Shown: positions 8,901 to 17,684, numbered from the stretch's first letter. The stretch is 64,000 nucleotides of DNA from Flavivirga algicola (GCF_012910715.1 NZ_JABBHF010000004.1:1-64000); one strand, 5' to 3'. The notes: generated by a model not told the origin, from the letters alone. Numbers and translations are program-made.

Positions 8901-9382
8901 AAGAAGACAAAGTTTATGTAAAAGAAGTTACGATTGATACCGATTTTGAATTACTTTTTCCAGATAATTACGTTAATAATATTACAGAACGACTAAACTT
9001 GTACACACAGCTTAATAATTTAAAAACAGAAGAAGAATTAAATGTTTTTGAAACAGAGTTATTAGACCGTTTTGGAGAATTACCAGAGCAGGTGACCGAT
9101 TTATTAAATAGTGTCCAAATTAAATGGCTAGCTACTAAAATAGGTTTCGAAAAAGTCATTATGAAACAAGGAAAGTTTATAGGTTATTTTATTAACGACC
9201 AACAAAGCAGTTTTTACCAAAGTAGCAACTTTACAAAAGTATTACAGTATGTACAGACACATTCAAACGATTGTAAAATGAAGGAAAAACAAACCCGAAA
9301 TGGGTTACGTTTAATGCTTTCATTCGATGATGTAAAATCGGTGAAACAAGCACTAGAAATATTAAAGCCTATCGTGGCTTAA
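5990..9382 (+). CDS. mfd: Transcription-repair coupling factor Mfd
   Basis: The product has about 1130 residues, close to the usual length. Mfd is a cytoplasmic DNA translocase that displaces RNA polymerase stalled at lesions and recruits UvrA. Visible parts are the N-terminal UvrB-like module (YPGSYRRPYQIEETD), the RNA-polymerase interaction domain (DIGDYVTHIDHGIGRF), Walker A (GDVGFGKTEVA, about residue 603), the DEEQ box (about residue 701) and RecG-like motifs (TATPIPRTLQ, GRVGRSN). The start could be GTG at 5978. I prefer ATG at 5990 because AGGTGAG sits seven bases before it. Two peptides inside the gene, HSEHSEES and SAERSRSIEE, look like translated dispersed repeats (6950-6973, 7133-7162) and fall in a variable linker. 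Confidence 0.97.
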   Translation: MLEQTYTQTLQMQNLQTTMSQSQPQDAVQAKPKMHLKGLVGSVFSFVISSIFKQAEKPFLIVFNDKEEAAFYLNDLEQLCGDKDVLFYPGSYRRPYQIEETDNANVLLRAEVLNRINSRKKPAIIVTYPDALFEKVVTRKELERNTLKVSVGENVSIDFVNEVLFEYQFKRVDFVTEPGEFSVRGGIVDVFSFSHDEPYRIEFFGDEVDSIRTFDVETQLSVEQIKKINIIPNVANKFLEEKRQSFLKYIAQKTVICLKNADLFFSRIDDFYSKAEEAFKTLSTDIKHAEPSELFCNSTLLKKQLLDFSIIEFGTQPVFCHSEHSEESQTIQYNTTPQPSFNKQFNLLIEDLNTNHNKGFTNYIACVSEQQAKRFHDIFDDVSAERSRSIEETVSYQTIVLSLYQGFIDHDNKIACYTDHQIFERYHKFHLKNGYAKKQAITLKELTNLDIGDYVTHIDHGIGRFGGLQKIDVEGKKQEAIKLVYGERDVLYLSIHSLHKITKFNGKDGKPPKIYKLGSTAWKTLKQKTKARVKHVAFNLIKLYAKRKTKKGYQYNPDSYMQHELEASFIYEDTPDQSTATADIKADMESERPMDRLVCGDVGFGKTEVAIRAAFKAVDNGKQVAVLVPTTILAYQHSRTFKERLKDFPVTVDYVNRFRTVKEKRLTIEGLEKGEVDIIIGTHQLVNKNVKFKDLGLLIVDEEQKFGVAVKEKLKTLKDNVDVLTLTATPIPRTLQFSLMAARDLSVITTPPPNRYPIESHVIRFSEDTIRDAVSYEIERGGQIFFIHNRIENIKEVAGMIQRLVPDAKIGIGHGQMDGKKLEQLMLAFMDGAFDVLVSTTIVESGLDVPNANTIFINNANNFGLSDLHQMRGRVGRSNKKAFCYFITPEYSAMTDDARKRISALEQFTELGSGFNIAMKDLEIRGAGDLLGGEQSGFINEIGFDTYQKILNEAIEELKENEFKDLYNEPEEDKVYVKEVTIDTDFELLFPDNYVNNITERLNLYTQLNNLKTEEELNVFETELLDRFGELPEQVTDLLNSVQIKWLATKIGFEKVIMKQGKFIGYFINDQQSSFYQSSNFTKVLQYVQTHSNDCKMKEKQTRNGLRLMLSFDDVKSVKQALEILKPIVA
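6950..6973 (+). repeat. Dispersed-repeat-like insert within mfd, coding HSEHSEES
   Basis: The bases CATTCCGAACATAGTGAAGA and the next four translate to HSEHSEES. They are close to the intergenic repeat at 34680 (GTCATTCAGAATGAAGTGAA, then GAATCCCA). The insert is in frame and lies between the UvrB-like module and the polymerase interaction domain. Confidence 0.6.
7133..7162 (+). repeat. Second repeat-like insert within mfd, coding VSAERSRSIE
   Basis: GTTAGTGCTGAGCGTAGCCG codes for VSAERSR and resembles the GAGCGnAGnCGAAG type of flavobacterial dispersed repeat, recalled from memory. It is in frame and 160 bases after the first insert. Confidence 0.45.
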
Positions 9383-9446
9383 TTATTGTTTTAATTTAAA
9401 AAATGTCATTCTCGCAGAAGTGGGAATTAAAAAATAAAGTATCATT

Positions 9447-10781
9447 TTGAAGCGCTTATTCTTTTTATCAGTTTTATTACCGAGCATTCTTTTTGCCCAG
9501 CATACAATTCGTGGCAAATTTTCACCTGCAAAAGATTATAATGTGGCTTTATTGTATAAAGTAACCCCGACGGTCTCAGATTATATTACAAATGCTGAAG
9601 TAGGAGCAGATGGCAGTTTTCAGTTTAAGTTAGATGCTAATGCAGCGAAAGGGATGTACAGAATAGTATATGCTGTACCGCAAGAAGATTACAACTTTGA
9701 TATTATTTTTAATGGTAAAGAAGATATAGAGCTTACTTTTAATTCTGAAACAGGAGTGACTTTCTTAAATTCTATAGAAAATAAATTATTGGCCTCTTAT
9801 ACCGATAGTATGTCTATGGTTACTCAAAGTCTTGGGAATTATTTCAGACAACAAAGTAAGGACACGCTAGCATTAAAAGCTATTTTTAAAACTCAGGCAG
9901 AAACGCAATCGAGTTTTGAAACCGCTGCAAAAAATACAATTGCACTTCATTTCATAAAAGCCAATAAGCCATATATCCCCAAAGAATTTAAAAATATGGA
10001 GACTTATGTTAATAATGTAAGAGCTCATTATTTTGATTTTGTAGATTTTAATAATGAAATACTTCAAAGTTCTAGTTTTTTAGAAGAACGTATGTTAAAT
10101 TATGTATTTGGTATGTCGTTTAAATCGGTAGACGAGATAGCTGGTTATATGAAGAACGTAGATGTGTTTTGTAAGGCCATGAAAAGTACGCCGATAAAAG
10201 TTAAGAGAATTTTATTGGCTAGTTTGTGGCAGCAAATGGCCGATTTAAGCCATGAAGATGTTGCCAACTACATTGCAGAAAACTATTTAATGGATATTGC
10301 GGTGTCACTAAACGACCAAGAACTTTTACATGGGTTAATTTTATATAAAAACCTTTCTATTGGCAATGTGGCTCCCGATTTTTATTTAGAAAAGGGTGAA
10401 GTTAAAAAGGAATCTACCAAGAAAATGAGTACTTTAAAAGTAGCAGATCGCTACATTATTTTATTTTGGAGTAGCACCTGTTCGCATTGTTTAAATGAAG
10501 TACCGCAATTACAAGCATATCTTAAACCTAAAGGAAAAAATCAAGTAAAAGTTGTTGCTGTTGCCTTAGAAGAAGATACTGCCAATTGGAAGCGTTTAAT
10601 AACCGATTATCCAGAATTTATACATGTTTATGGTTCTGGAAAATGGGATAATGAGATAGGTAATGATTATGGGGTTACCGCAACACCAACTTATTTTGTT
10701 TTAAACAAAAACAAAGAAATTATTGCTAAACCAGAAGATTTTGAAGCTTTAAAAGTTTTTTTTGAAAACGAAAAGGAATAG
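9447..10781 (+). CDS. TlpA-like thiol-disulfide oxidoreductase with N-terminal DUF4369-like region
   Basis: The product has 444 residues. It begins MKRLFFLSVLLPSILFAQ, a signal peptide, from a TTG codon, with no better ATG before the hydrophobic segment. The first 130 or so residues after the signal look like the beta-rich DUF4369 region that precedes thioredoxin domains in Bacteroidota. The last 130 form a thioredoxin fold with the redox pair C345-S-H-C348 (SSTCSHCLNE) and a cis-Pro-type TPTYFV. It should act in the periplasm or at the outer membrane on protein disulfides. It follows mfd after 64 bases and ends at a hairpin (10782-10818). Confidence 0.85.
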   Translation: MKRLFFLSVLLPSILFAQHTIRGKFSPAKDYNVALLYKVTPTVSDYITNAEVGADGSFQFKLDANAAKGMYRIVYAVPQEDYNFDIIFNGKEDIELTFNSETGVTFLNSIENKLLASYTDSMSMVTQSLGNYFRQQSKDTLALKAIFKTQAETQSSFETAAKNTIALHFIKANKPYIPKEFKNMETYVNNVRAHYFDFVDFNNEILQSSSFLEERMLNYVFGMSFKSVDEIAGYMKNVDVFCKAMKSTPIKVKRILLASLWQQMADLSHEDVANYIAENYLMDIAVSLNDQELLHGLILYKNLSIGNVAPDFYLEKGEVKKESTKKMSTLKVADRYIILFWSSTCSHCLNEVPQLQAYLKPKGKNQVKVVAVALEEDTANWKRLITDYPEFIHVYGSGKWDNEIGNDYGVTATPTYFVLNKNKEIIAKPEDFEALKVFFENEKE

Positions 10782-10818
10782 TTTTTAGGTCAAACTCTTT
10801 TTTTGCAGTACCTAAAAA
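10782..10818 (+). terminator. Hairpin after the TlpA-like gene
   Basis: TTTTTAGGT at 10782-10790 pairs with ACCTAAAAA at 10810-10818, with a T-rich loop. It starts right at the stop of the TlpA-like gene. The AT-rich arms make it a weak terminator. Confidence 0.45.
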
Positions 10819-10940
10819 ATAATTCAATCAGGTCTAAAAAACTATTAAGGCACCGTAAATTACTGTTATTTATAGTGTAAGTTTTGTTTTTGTGACGGGC
10901 ATTATTTAAACTTAGCTTTATCTTTTTCTAACAACTAATA

Positions 10941-12527
10941 TTAAATAGTTGCCATAAAGTCAACAAGGTTCATTCCCTTTTTCAATTTTAACTTTTTTCT
11001 TAATCTGTACCTAGATGTATGTGCACTCTCTATTGTGATACCTAACAAAGAGGCCATCTCCTTACTAGAAAAACCCAGCTTAACCAAAGCACAAAGTTTT
11101 AAATCCGTTTGACCCAAATTAGGGTATTTATTTCGAATTTTATCATAAAAACTTTGATTTACAGAAGTAAATCTAGCCTCAAATTCTTTCCAATTACCAC
11201 CAGGAGAATTTTGAAAACCAGTAATCATGTTATGAATTGCCCTCTCATCTATCGTTTCACTTTTAGAAATACTCTCCTTTAGTTTAACTATAAACTTTTC
11301 TTTTTCAATTAATTGCAAGGCAGATGCAGTAAGTTCTCTGTTTTTCAGCTTCATAACTTCATTGGTCTTTTCTTTTTCCAACTTATGTTTTCTTCTTAAG
11401 TTTCTAAAAAAGAGAATGCCATACATTAGTAAAAAAACAACAACAACCCCCATTAAAATATTTTGTAAAAAACCTATCCTTTTTTGGTTTTCAAGCTTTT
11501 CGATTCGTGCCTCTTTAAGCAGTGCTTTCTCTTTTTCTTTCTGAAGTCTATATCGGTCTTTTATTTCAAATAAATGTTTGTTGTTCTTACTTCTCCTTCC
11601 AAATATTTTTTCATTCAATTCTTGTGCTTTATTTTTAAAATGAAAGGCTTCTTTATAATTGCCTTCATTATAATGTAACTCAGATAATGCTTCGTAATTA
11701 AATTGCTTATAACCCAAATGCTTGTTATACATTTCCGAAAATTTAAGCGATTCTTTATAGTGATTCACACTCTTGTCAAAGTTACCTTTTAGCTCATTCA
11801 CCTTACCTATTAAAAAATAAATTACGGTTAAATATGAAGGGTTTTTCGTTTGGAAAAATGCTTTAGCTTCGTTTAGTTTGTTAAGGGCTCCATCGTAATC
11901 TCTACCTACTACAGCATTATAATAAGCCTTCTCAGACTCCAAGTAGTACGATTTCTTATCAGGGTCTATTTTGTTTAGGGCTAGCTGACAGCTATCCAAA
12001 TAAACCCGAGTCATTATTAGATCGTTATTTACTCGATAACAATTAACTATAGCAAAGTAATTGCTAACTAAATAATCTCTACTTATTTTCTTTTGCTCAA
12101 CTAGTTTTTTCTTAAGTTTAAGAGACCTATTGAAATAATGTAACGATTCTTCTTCCCTTCTATAAGAATTATACAACCACCCCAATTCTTGGTAAATTCT
12201 AGCTTTGGAAATATTATCATTAGACAAGTCGGCTAGAATTAGGGCATCCCAGTAGCCATCATATGATTTCCCATAATCCAACACATTGTCATACAATGCC
12301 GAAAGCTGGCATAAACTATTAATAAGATTTATTGTATCCTTTTCGGTAGAATAATAATCAATACCTTTCTTTAGGTAATAAATGGCACTATCTAAATTTT
12401 TAGCAGTTAACAAATCCGCCTTATCAATGTATTTATTGGTACTGTAAGGCTCTTGCGCATTAACACATAAGCATACCATAAAAATAATAGCTGTAAGTAT
12501 TTTTTGTAAACTCAAACTCTTCTGCAT
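10941..12527 (-). CDS. TPR-repeat membrane regulator with C-terminal LuxR-type HTH
   Basis: The product has 528 residues. In order it has a signal peptide (residues 1-24, ending CVNAQ), tetratricopeptide-like helical repeats to about residue 330 (HYNEGNYKEAFHFKNKAQEL), one membrane helix near 355-375 (LMGVVVVFLLMYGILFF), a charged coiled coil, and a LuxR/GerE-like helix-turn-helix in the last 60 residues (LGFSSKEMASLLGITIESA). In this group of Bacteroidota regulators the TPR part is periplasmic and the HTH cytoplasmic. Ligand and targets are unknown. It is transcribed on its own, facing away from the 1.1-kb gap that precedes the GH16 cluster. Confidence 0.85.
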   Translation of the reverse strand: MQKSLSLQKILTAIIFMVCLCVNAQEPYSTNKYIDKADLLTAKNLDSAIYYLKKGIDYYSTEKDTINLINSLCQLSALYDNVLDYGKSYDGYWDALILADLSNDNISKARIYQELGWLYNSYRREEESLHYFNRSLKLKKKLVEQKKISRDYLVSNYFAIVNCYRVNNDLIMTRVYLDSCQLALNKIDPDKKSYYLESEKAYYNAVVGRDYDGALNKLNEAKAFFQTKNPSYLTVIYFLIGKVNELKGNFDKSVNHYKESLKFSEMYNKHLGYKQFNYEALSELHYNEGNYKEAFHFKNKAQELNEKIFGRRSKNNKHLFEIKDRYRLQKEKEKALLKEARIEKLENQKRIGFLQNILMGVVVVFLLMYGILFFRNLRRKHKLEKEKTNEVMKLKNRELTASALQLIEKEKFIVKLKESISKSETIDERAIHNMITGFQNSPGGNWKEFEARFTSVNQSFYDKIRNKYPNLGQTDLKLCALVKLGFSSKEMASLLGITIESAHTSRYRLRKKLKLKKGMNLVDFMATI

Positions 12528-13307
12528 TTCCTAAAATCTTATCTTATATTAATTTTTTAACTAGACACCATATCATTTATTACTGAACAGGCTATAGGGC
12601 ATTCAAATCAATTTAAATATAACACTTGATTAGTTACAGACTATTAAAATTAGGGGGTTTTTTATGATTGTTCAGTTTATATTGATTAATAAAACAGAAA
12701 ATTTTTACATGTTAAAATTCATATTTACTAAAATATTAACACAAAAACTGCCAATATACTAATATAGGGCTATTTTTTTGTATTAAAAACTTATATGCGA
12801 AATAACGGACACATCTAGTTAAAGCCAAGAAATTTATGATTCTTAAAAAGCAGTATGTAAAAGCACATTTATTATACATTATGGAGTTAAACATTTTAAA
12901 TAGGAGATTATAGGCACATAAATAAACCCACTACTAGCTCTATAGTAAAAAACAACAATAGAATATAATTTGTAAATGAATTCGTCCTAGTCAAAACCAA
13001 AAAGAGTTTCATAATGGCCTAAAAGACCTTGGCAACAAGTGATCTATTGAATTTCTTCTAGCCTACAACCATTATAGGGAGGTTTAACCATAATCAAAAA
13101 AAGAGACTACTACAACAAATAATTTACTTGCGGTAAAAATTATGAAATACATGAAAAAATCACTGCGTGTACCACTTAAGTGGTAAAACCTCCATATACT
13201 ACATTTAAAAATTAGGAGATTCCCTATGGGAGACAACCTATTAAACAACTATTACATTAAATAAGAAGAGGCATGGTTACCAACCCATGCCCCAACTGAA
13301 ACTAAAC
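12528..13307. other. Gene-free AT-rich stretch
   Basis: No convincing frame is seen on either strand. It contains several short palindromes, such as ACCACTTAAGTGGT near 13171-13184, and a terminator hairpin at 13270-13291. It may hold the control region of the TPR-HTH gene. With the remnant at 13308-13487 it looks like a decaying region. Confidence 0.5.
13270..13291 (-). terminator. Terminator hairpin after the decayed gene end
   Basis: GGCATGG pairs with CCATGCC across an eight-base loop. On the minus strand it lies 17 bases after the stop of the remnant at 13308 and is followed by TCTTCTTATTT. A terminator correctly placed behind the remnant supports the view that a gene once ended here. 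Confidence 0.65.
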
Positions 13308-13487
13308 TTAAATAACTAACTGTTTCTTTAATAAGTCTAAATAATTTGGTTTAATCTTATTGTTTCGGCTACCCTCAAACCTCCATGACACAATACCGTT
13401 GCCTTTATGTAAATCTGTATGCCAACACTTTTCCATAACTTTGAATTCCTGACAACGTTTTGAAATCCAAAACCTGTCTAATTTCGA
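13308..13487 (-). pseudogene. C-terminal remnant of an unidentified gene
   Basis: A minus-strand frame of about 59 codons reads SKLDRFWISKRCQEFKVMEK, then CWHTDLHKGNGIVSWRFEGS, and ends LDLLKKQLVI and a stop. It has the composition of genuine protein, with Trp, Cys and His well placed, but no start: a TAG at 13488-13490 closes it upstream and the frame cannot be extended. An intact terminator follows. It lies just downstream of the GH16 and DUF1080 genes on the same strand, so it may be the end of a lost carbohydrate-active enzyme, but I cannot name the family. Confidence 0.55.
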
Positions 13488-13642
13488 CTAATTATGGCCC
13501 TTAATCAAAAAGGGAATTGTTTTTATTGTCTGTTCTTTTCCGAGAAGCCATGAGCACCCTATCTCGTTCCAATTTAAGGGCTAATTAATGCTTATTAAAT
13601 CGTTATTTATCCAGCCTATTGAGGTTTCTTCTTTCTAAGAAA

Positions 13643-14872
13643 TTATTTTGATTCCAATTTCCATGTGCGAACCCAATCTACACGCATAGTATTTATCGAG
13701 TCATCATTTAAGTCATCTTTATCAGCCAATCCTCCTAAAAAACATTCATCAGCAGTCCATAAATCCCAAATAAGTTCTAACTCTCTTGTAAAGTCTTGAT
13801 TTGTAGTAACTTTTCCTGCAGGTTCTCCATCCAAGTAGAATTGAACCGTGCGCTCATCTATCCACCAACAACCAACAATGTGATAATCTTCTTCCCATGT
13901 TTTATCTTTCTTCGGATTCTCTGGCAATAACCATCTAGTATCATAATTATCTTCATGCCTTTCTGTAACACTATTTTTTGCGATAAAATATTGAGAATTC
14001 ATTTGTGTCGGAAACAAGTGAGTTGTCCATGGAAAATTAGGTGTATTCATTGACGTGTCTATACATTCCTGTGTTGGTTTAGAATTATTTTCAACGATAT
14101 CTATCTCATCTCTATTGTCAATATCTCCATTATTCATCCAAAACGTATTAAAAGCAGAGATGTGTGCTGTTTTCATACTGCACTCAGTATACATTGGATA
14201 GCTAATTTTTGCAATTGAATGTACCCTTGCGGTTTGAAACCAATTTGGCTCACTTCTTAGTGTGGCTTTAATACAAAGTTTACCATCTTCCGTAAAAGAG
14301 TTTTCTTCTCTCATAAAAACTGGTGTATTTCCATAATTCCAAAATGAATTATACCACTTTGTAGTATCAAATGGACCATCAAATTCATCTGACAGCGCAT
14401 CTACTTTTACCCATTGCTTGTCTAGAGGTGTTGTATCATCAATAGAAGTAAAAGAAGGAAAATTAGGATCCATATTAGCAAAATCCTCTGCAGTAGGTCC
14501 TGGAACCTCGTTTATTGTTAGAAAAACTGAAGCTGTATCTTCATTGCCATCTTTATCTGCAATTTTATAAGTAAAGCTATCATCTCCAAAGAATCCCGTA
14601 TTTGGTATATATTCGAATACACCATCACTTACCTCTGTAGCGTTTCCATTAGATGGACCATTTACTAAACTGTAGTTGTTTGTATCTCCGCCTTTATTAC
14701 CTATATTGTCATTAGCCGATACATCCACCCTGTTGGCTTCCCCAGAACTGCTATTTTCATCTATAACTAAAAAATCATCATTAGCAATTGGCCCACCAGT
14801 ATCTTCTGAACTAGATGAACATGAAACGAATAGGATCGTAATACTACAGATAAGAAATGAGTAAATTTTCAT
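13643..14872 (-). CDS. GH16-family glycoside hydrolase lipoprotein with cadherin-like N-terminal domain
   Basis: The product has 409 residues and is a lipoprotein (lipobox ending LFVSC). Residues about 30-122 form a cadherin-like/VCBS module (NDDFLVIDENSSSG, FEYIPNTGFFGDDSFTYKIA). The rest is a GH16 jelly-roll with the catalytic motif E256-I-D258-I-V-E261, preceded by FWMNNGD. In GH16 the first Glu is the nucleophile and the last the acid/base. The six-residue ExDxxE form occurs in laminarinases, beta-agarases, porphyranases and kappa-carrageenases. The sequence around the active site looks closer to the algal galactan enzymes than to laminarinases, but I cannot fix the substrate. It is probably co-transcribed after the DUF1080 lipoprotein, 22 bases upstream. 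Confidence 0.9.
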   Translation of the reverse strand: MKIYSFLICSITILFVSCSSSSEDTGGPIANDDFLVIDENSSSGEANRVDVSANDNIGNKGGDTNNYSLVNGPSNGNATEVSDGVFEYIPNTGFFGDDSFTYKIADKDGNEDTASVFLTINEVPGPTAEDFANMDPNFPSFTSIDDTTPLDKQWVKVDALSDEFDGPFDTTKWYNSFWNYGNTPVFMREENSFTEDGKLCIKATLRSEPNWFQTARVHSIAKISYPMYTECSMKTAHISAFNTFWMNNGDIDNRDEIDIVENNSKPTQECIDTSMNTPNFPWTTHLFPTQMNSQYFIAKNSVTERHEDNYDTRWLLPENPKKDKTWEEDYHIVGCWWIDERTVQFYLDGEPAGKVTTNQDFTRELELIWDLWTADECFLGGLADKDDLNDDSINTMRVDWVRTWKLESK

Positions 14873-14894
14873 AATATATTATGTTTTAATTTTA

Positions 14895-15803
14895 TTAATT
14901 TATAAAAAGCTCTTTTTGCTTTTGTCTTAGTGAATCTATTTTTCGTATTCTAATATCCTTAAAGAATATTTCTGCCGCTTCGCTCTGTAGTTGGATTTTT
15001 CCTTTAGTAAGCGGTATGTCTTTTCCGTTCTCGTCTATATACCTAGAGTTCTTTAAGATCATAACCACTTCACCATTTACTACATGCAGACTTTTATCCT
15101 CAAAACAATATAGGTCAAGTGTGTTCCATTCATCATCTGGCTTTTCATAATTACCGCTTCGTAGGCAGTAATTTCTGTATGGGCTGTTCATACTTAGAGT
15201 AATGAAATCTTGAGATTCGTGCGCCATAGGGTCTAAAACAGATTCTGGTTTATAGGCACGAATATCTATTGCCGAATTTGCCTGGCTCCAAAAATCGCCC
15301 GTATGCCCTTCCATAATCTGAAATTCTTGAGAAAGCATCCACGATCTCCAATACTCAACTGCCATAGGACCTATGGAGTGGTATAGAATTCCTGAATCTT
15401 TGAGTAAATTTTTTCTGTAAGCCCATTTTTTGTCGCCCCACTTATATTTTAACTGAAAATGGTAATTTTCATATTCTTTTTTGGTAATTAAACAACCATA
15501 ATATTCACCCGTATTCCTAATTAAAATATCATCACCTTCTTGAAAGGTGGTAAAAACATGGTATGAAGGGTTGTTTAAACCTATGGGGGCAATTTCTTCT
15601 CCCTGCTCATTTTTTGGCACCGAACCATTATAGCCAGGCTGATGCTTGTAACTTAGGTAATTGTCCCAATTGGTCAAATCCGCATCTATTAATTCTTCCC
15701 ATTGGTATGTTTGATTTGCATTTGGTGTCTCATTATTCTTTATTTGAGAACAAGAAATTATAAGCAAAAGAAGGATAGGAAAAAGGGGATTGTGAAATTT
15801 CAT
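14895..15803 (-). CDS. DUF1080 / 3-keto-disaccharide hydrolase family lipoprotein
   Basis: The product has 302 residues, with a lipobox ending IISC. The family motifs are GDKKWAYRKNLLKDSGILYH, SQEFQIMEG, EWNTLDLYCFEDKSLHVVNG and KGKIQLQSEAAEIFFKDI, a LamG-like beta sandwich. Members hydrolyse 3-keto-glucosides and related disaccharides, while many act on unknown sugars. It lies directly upstream of the GH16 gene on the same strand, so the pair may process the same algal polysaccharide. A paralog with the same motif order lies at 22839-23726. Confidence 0.85.
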   Translation of the reverse strand: MKFHNPLFPILLLLIISCSQIKNNETPNANQTYQWEELIDADLTNWDNYLSYKHQPGYNGSVPKNEQGEEIAPIGLNNPSYHVFTTFQEGDDILIRNTGEYYGCLITKKEYENYHFQLKYKWGDKKWAYRKNLLKDSGILYHSIGPMAVEYWRSWMLSQEFQIMEGHTGDFWSQANSAIDIRAYKPESVLDPMAHESQDFITLSMNSPYRNYCLRSGNYEKPDDEWNTLDLYCFEDKSLHVVNGEVVMILKNSRYIDENGKDIPLTKGKIQLQSEAAEIFFKDIRIRKIDSLRQKQKELFIN

Positions 15804-16129
15804 ACTATTTGTTTTGATTATATGTCATTACTCCATAATTAATATTTCAAGCAGAAATTTGTCTAGTGCCTGAGGCATTTAATGAAGTAAAAAAGCTCAA
15901 TTGTAAAGAGCTTCTTATAAAATTTAAGCGTTATAATATTACAAAATAATACACTTCCCTAGTTTAGATTTAACCAGTTTAAATGAATTGTCCAGTTTTT
16001 ATTCAGGTGTAAGTAACTAACGTTCAAGCTTATTATTTTCAATATTTCATGTGTTCAGTTTTTTTCTAGGAATATTGGGTTTACACTTATCATAAATTAC
16101 CATAGCTTTACAAAAACGAGTTTTTAATT
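15804..16129. other. Divergent intergenic region
   Basis: These 326 bases lie between the DUF1080 lipoprotein (minus) and the VOC protein (plus) and should hold both promoters. I see no exact TAnnTTTG box and no further gene. Confidence 0.4.
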
Positions 16130-16687
16130 ATGAAAATTGATATTAGTAAAATTAGTATGAGTAAAAAAGAAAACAACACTGGGGCAAACCCTATTTGGAG
16201 ATGTTGCCTCCTCGCAATATTCATCCTCGCAAGTACGAGTTATAGTTCTGCTCAAACGGCGGATTCGTCAATTGCAGATAAAGAGAGTAAAACTGAGGCA
16301 AGAGTCACTGGTTTGAAATACATCACTGTACATGTGCTCAAGCTTGAGAAAACCCTAAAACTTTACCGTGAGATTCTTGGTTTCAAATTATCTGACGCTG
16401 AGGTTCTTCATGGCCCAGGACTTGAAGGTATGCTAGTTATGAAGTTAAAAGCGGATGATTTGACAATTGGCCTATCGGTTACCGCTCCAGAATTTCTGCA
16501 CACAGTAGGACCTATAGGAAATACCAACCACAATCATTTCATGCTTAAAGTTAATGATATTGGCCCGATTGGCGATAAGTTGAAAGAAGAGGGATACGAG
16601 TTGGAAAACGAGCATTATGTTCGCGACAAATACACATTTTTTGTAGGACCCAATGGGGAGATTATCGGTCTTTCCGCATGGGAATAA
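16130..16687 (+). CDS. Secreted VOC-superfamily (glyoxalase-like) protein
   Basis: The product has 185 residues. After an N-terminal hydrophobic segment (CCLLAIFILASTSYSSAQ) that suggests export, the rest is a VOC module: YITVHVLKLEKTLKLYREIL, then HNHFMLKVNDI and a closing FFVGPNGEIIGLSAWE. VOC proteins bind metal ions and catalyse varied reactions or bind ligands. The usual His (YITVHV, HNHF) and Glu ligands appear present. An alternative start is ATG at 16157. It faces away from the GH16 cluster and its substrate is unknown. Confidence 0.75.
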   Translation: MKIDISKISMSKKENNTGANPIWRCCLLAIFILASTSYSSAQTADSSIADKESKTEARVTGLKYITVHVLKLEKTLKLYREILGFKLSDAEVLHGPGLEGMLVMKLKADDLTIGLSVTAPEFLHTVGPIGNTNHNHFMLKVNDIGPIGDKLKEEGYELENEHYVRDKYTFFVGPNGEIIGLSAWE

Positions 16688-17684
16688 TATAGAACGGATC
16701 TCACCTCCCTTCTGATGATGTCATTTGCTGGTCGTCGTAACCGACCAGCCATGGCCAGAAGAGAACTTGCCCCATCTAACCTACCCACTAAGATTCAAAA
16801 AATGCAATCAAAGTATTGCATAAACTTGCTATGTGCAAGAAATAATATATGGTTCATCAATATATATAAAATTAATCCCAAGGTGCCCCTTTTACATCTC
16901 TTAAGAACTCAGTACACTTAAATAAACTAAAGCGCATTAATGGACAATAGTTATAATCGTTACGCGGAATTACGTTGTTTTATTTCTGATTATTAGATTT
17001 ATAATCGAAATGGCACAGTTTGTTAATAAAAGTTATGCCTATCATAGTAATCTTAACCAATTCCTAATAGTAGATTTTGTTGAATACTATACTCGTCTAT
17101 AGTAAGAATTGGAGATACTTTACAATTCTGCCTTTTATATAAAATCCGAATTCTCAAAACTAGTCGTTAGAATAGATCATTTGGCAAGCCCAGACTTGTT
17201 TGTAAGAATAGAGCACAAAACATCGAAAACCAGGAGCAAGAACTAGGGTTCGCGAAGGCGTAACGCGATGTTTTGTGACTGATTTGTCTCAAGCATAGCG
17301 GGAAAAAAATTCTTATGGTGGACGGCTTTTCTCCTGCCTGCTATGCTGGCAAGCAGATTTGTTGTTTTTCTTTGAACGGACAAAGAAAAGTAATTCATAA
17401 AAAAAATGGAAGGTCTATTCGGGAACAGGCTCTTTTTATATAGCAATCCTCCTAAATTTCGATACATCGAAATTATCCTCCCTTTATATAAAAGGAGGAA
17501 CAATCTCCATTCATGTTTAGCTTTTGTATTTAGCTTTAGCCTTTATTTGATTTTATAGGGGGACACCACATCCTCATAAATGCTTTGATATCAAAAAGAC
17601 CCCTTTTGATCTTTTCCATCATTGTTTTTATTATACTTAGATTTAGTGTAACGCTATTCCTAGACGGGACAAAAAATAAAAAAA
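16688..17684. other. Long gene-free stretch with dispersed-repeat sequence
   Basis: About 1 kb with no believable gene. It contains a perfect 12-bp inverted repeat (17214-17225 and 17266-17277) and a block at about 17240-17510. That block gives a minus-strand open frame of low-complexity character, which I consider non-coding. Base composition is more GC-rich in 17220-17400 than in the surroundings. Confidence 0.5.
17214..17277. repeat. Inverted repeat with 12-bp perfect arms
   Basis: CACAAAACATCG at 17214-17225 is exactly mirrored by CGATGTTTTGTG at 17266-17277, with a 40-base GC-richer loop. It lies in non-coding DNA between the VOC gene and tRNA-Asn and may mark the end of a dispersed element. 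Confidence 0.5.

Noticed and set aside
12528-13307. CRISPR array or tandem repeat
   Set aside because: Only scattered short palindromes are present and no regular spacing is seen.
16715-16921. Plus-strand open frame of 68 codons after the VOC gene
   Set aside because: Composition is unlike a real protein, there is no promoter or ribosome site, and it lies in a decayed-looking stretch.
17243-17503. Minus-strand open frame of 86 codons
   Set aside because: The protein has no domain pattern, lies in the GC-richer repeat-like block, and its sequence resembles translated non-coding repeat.
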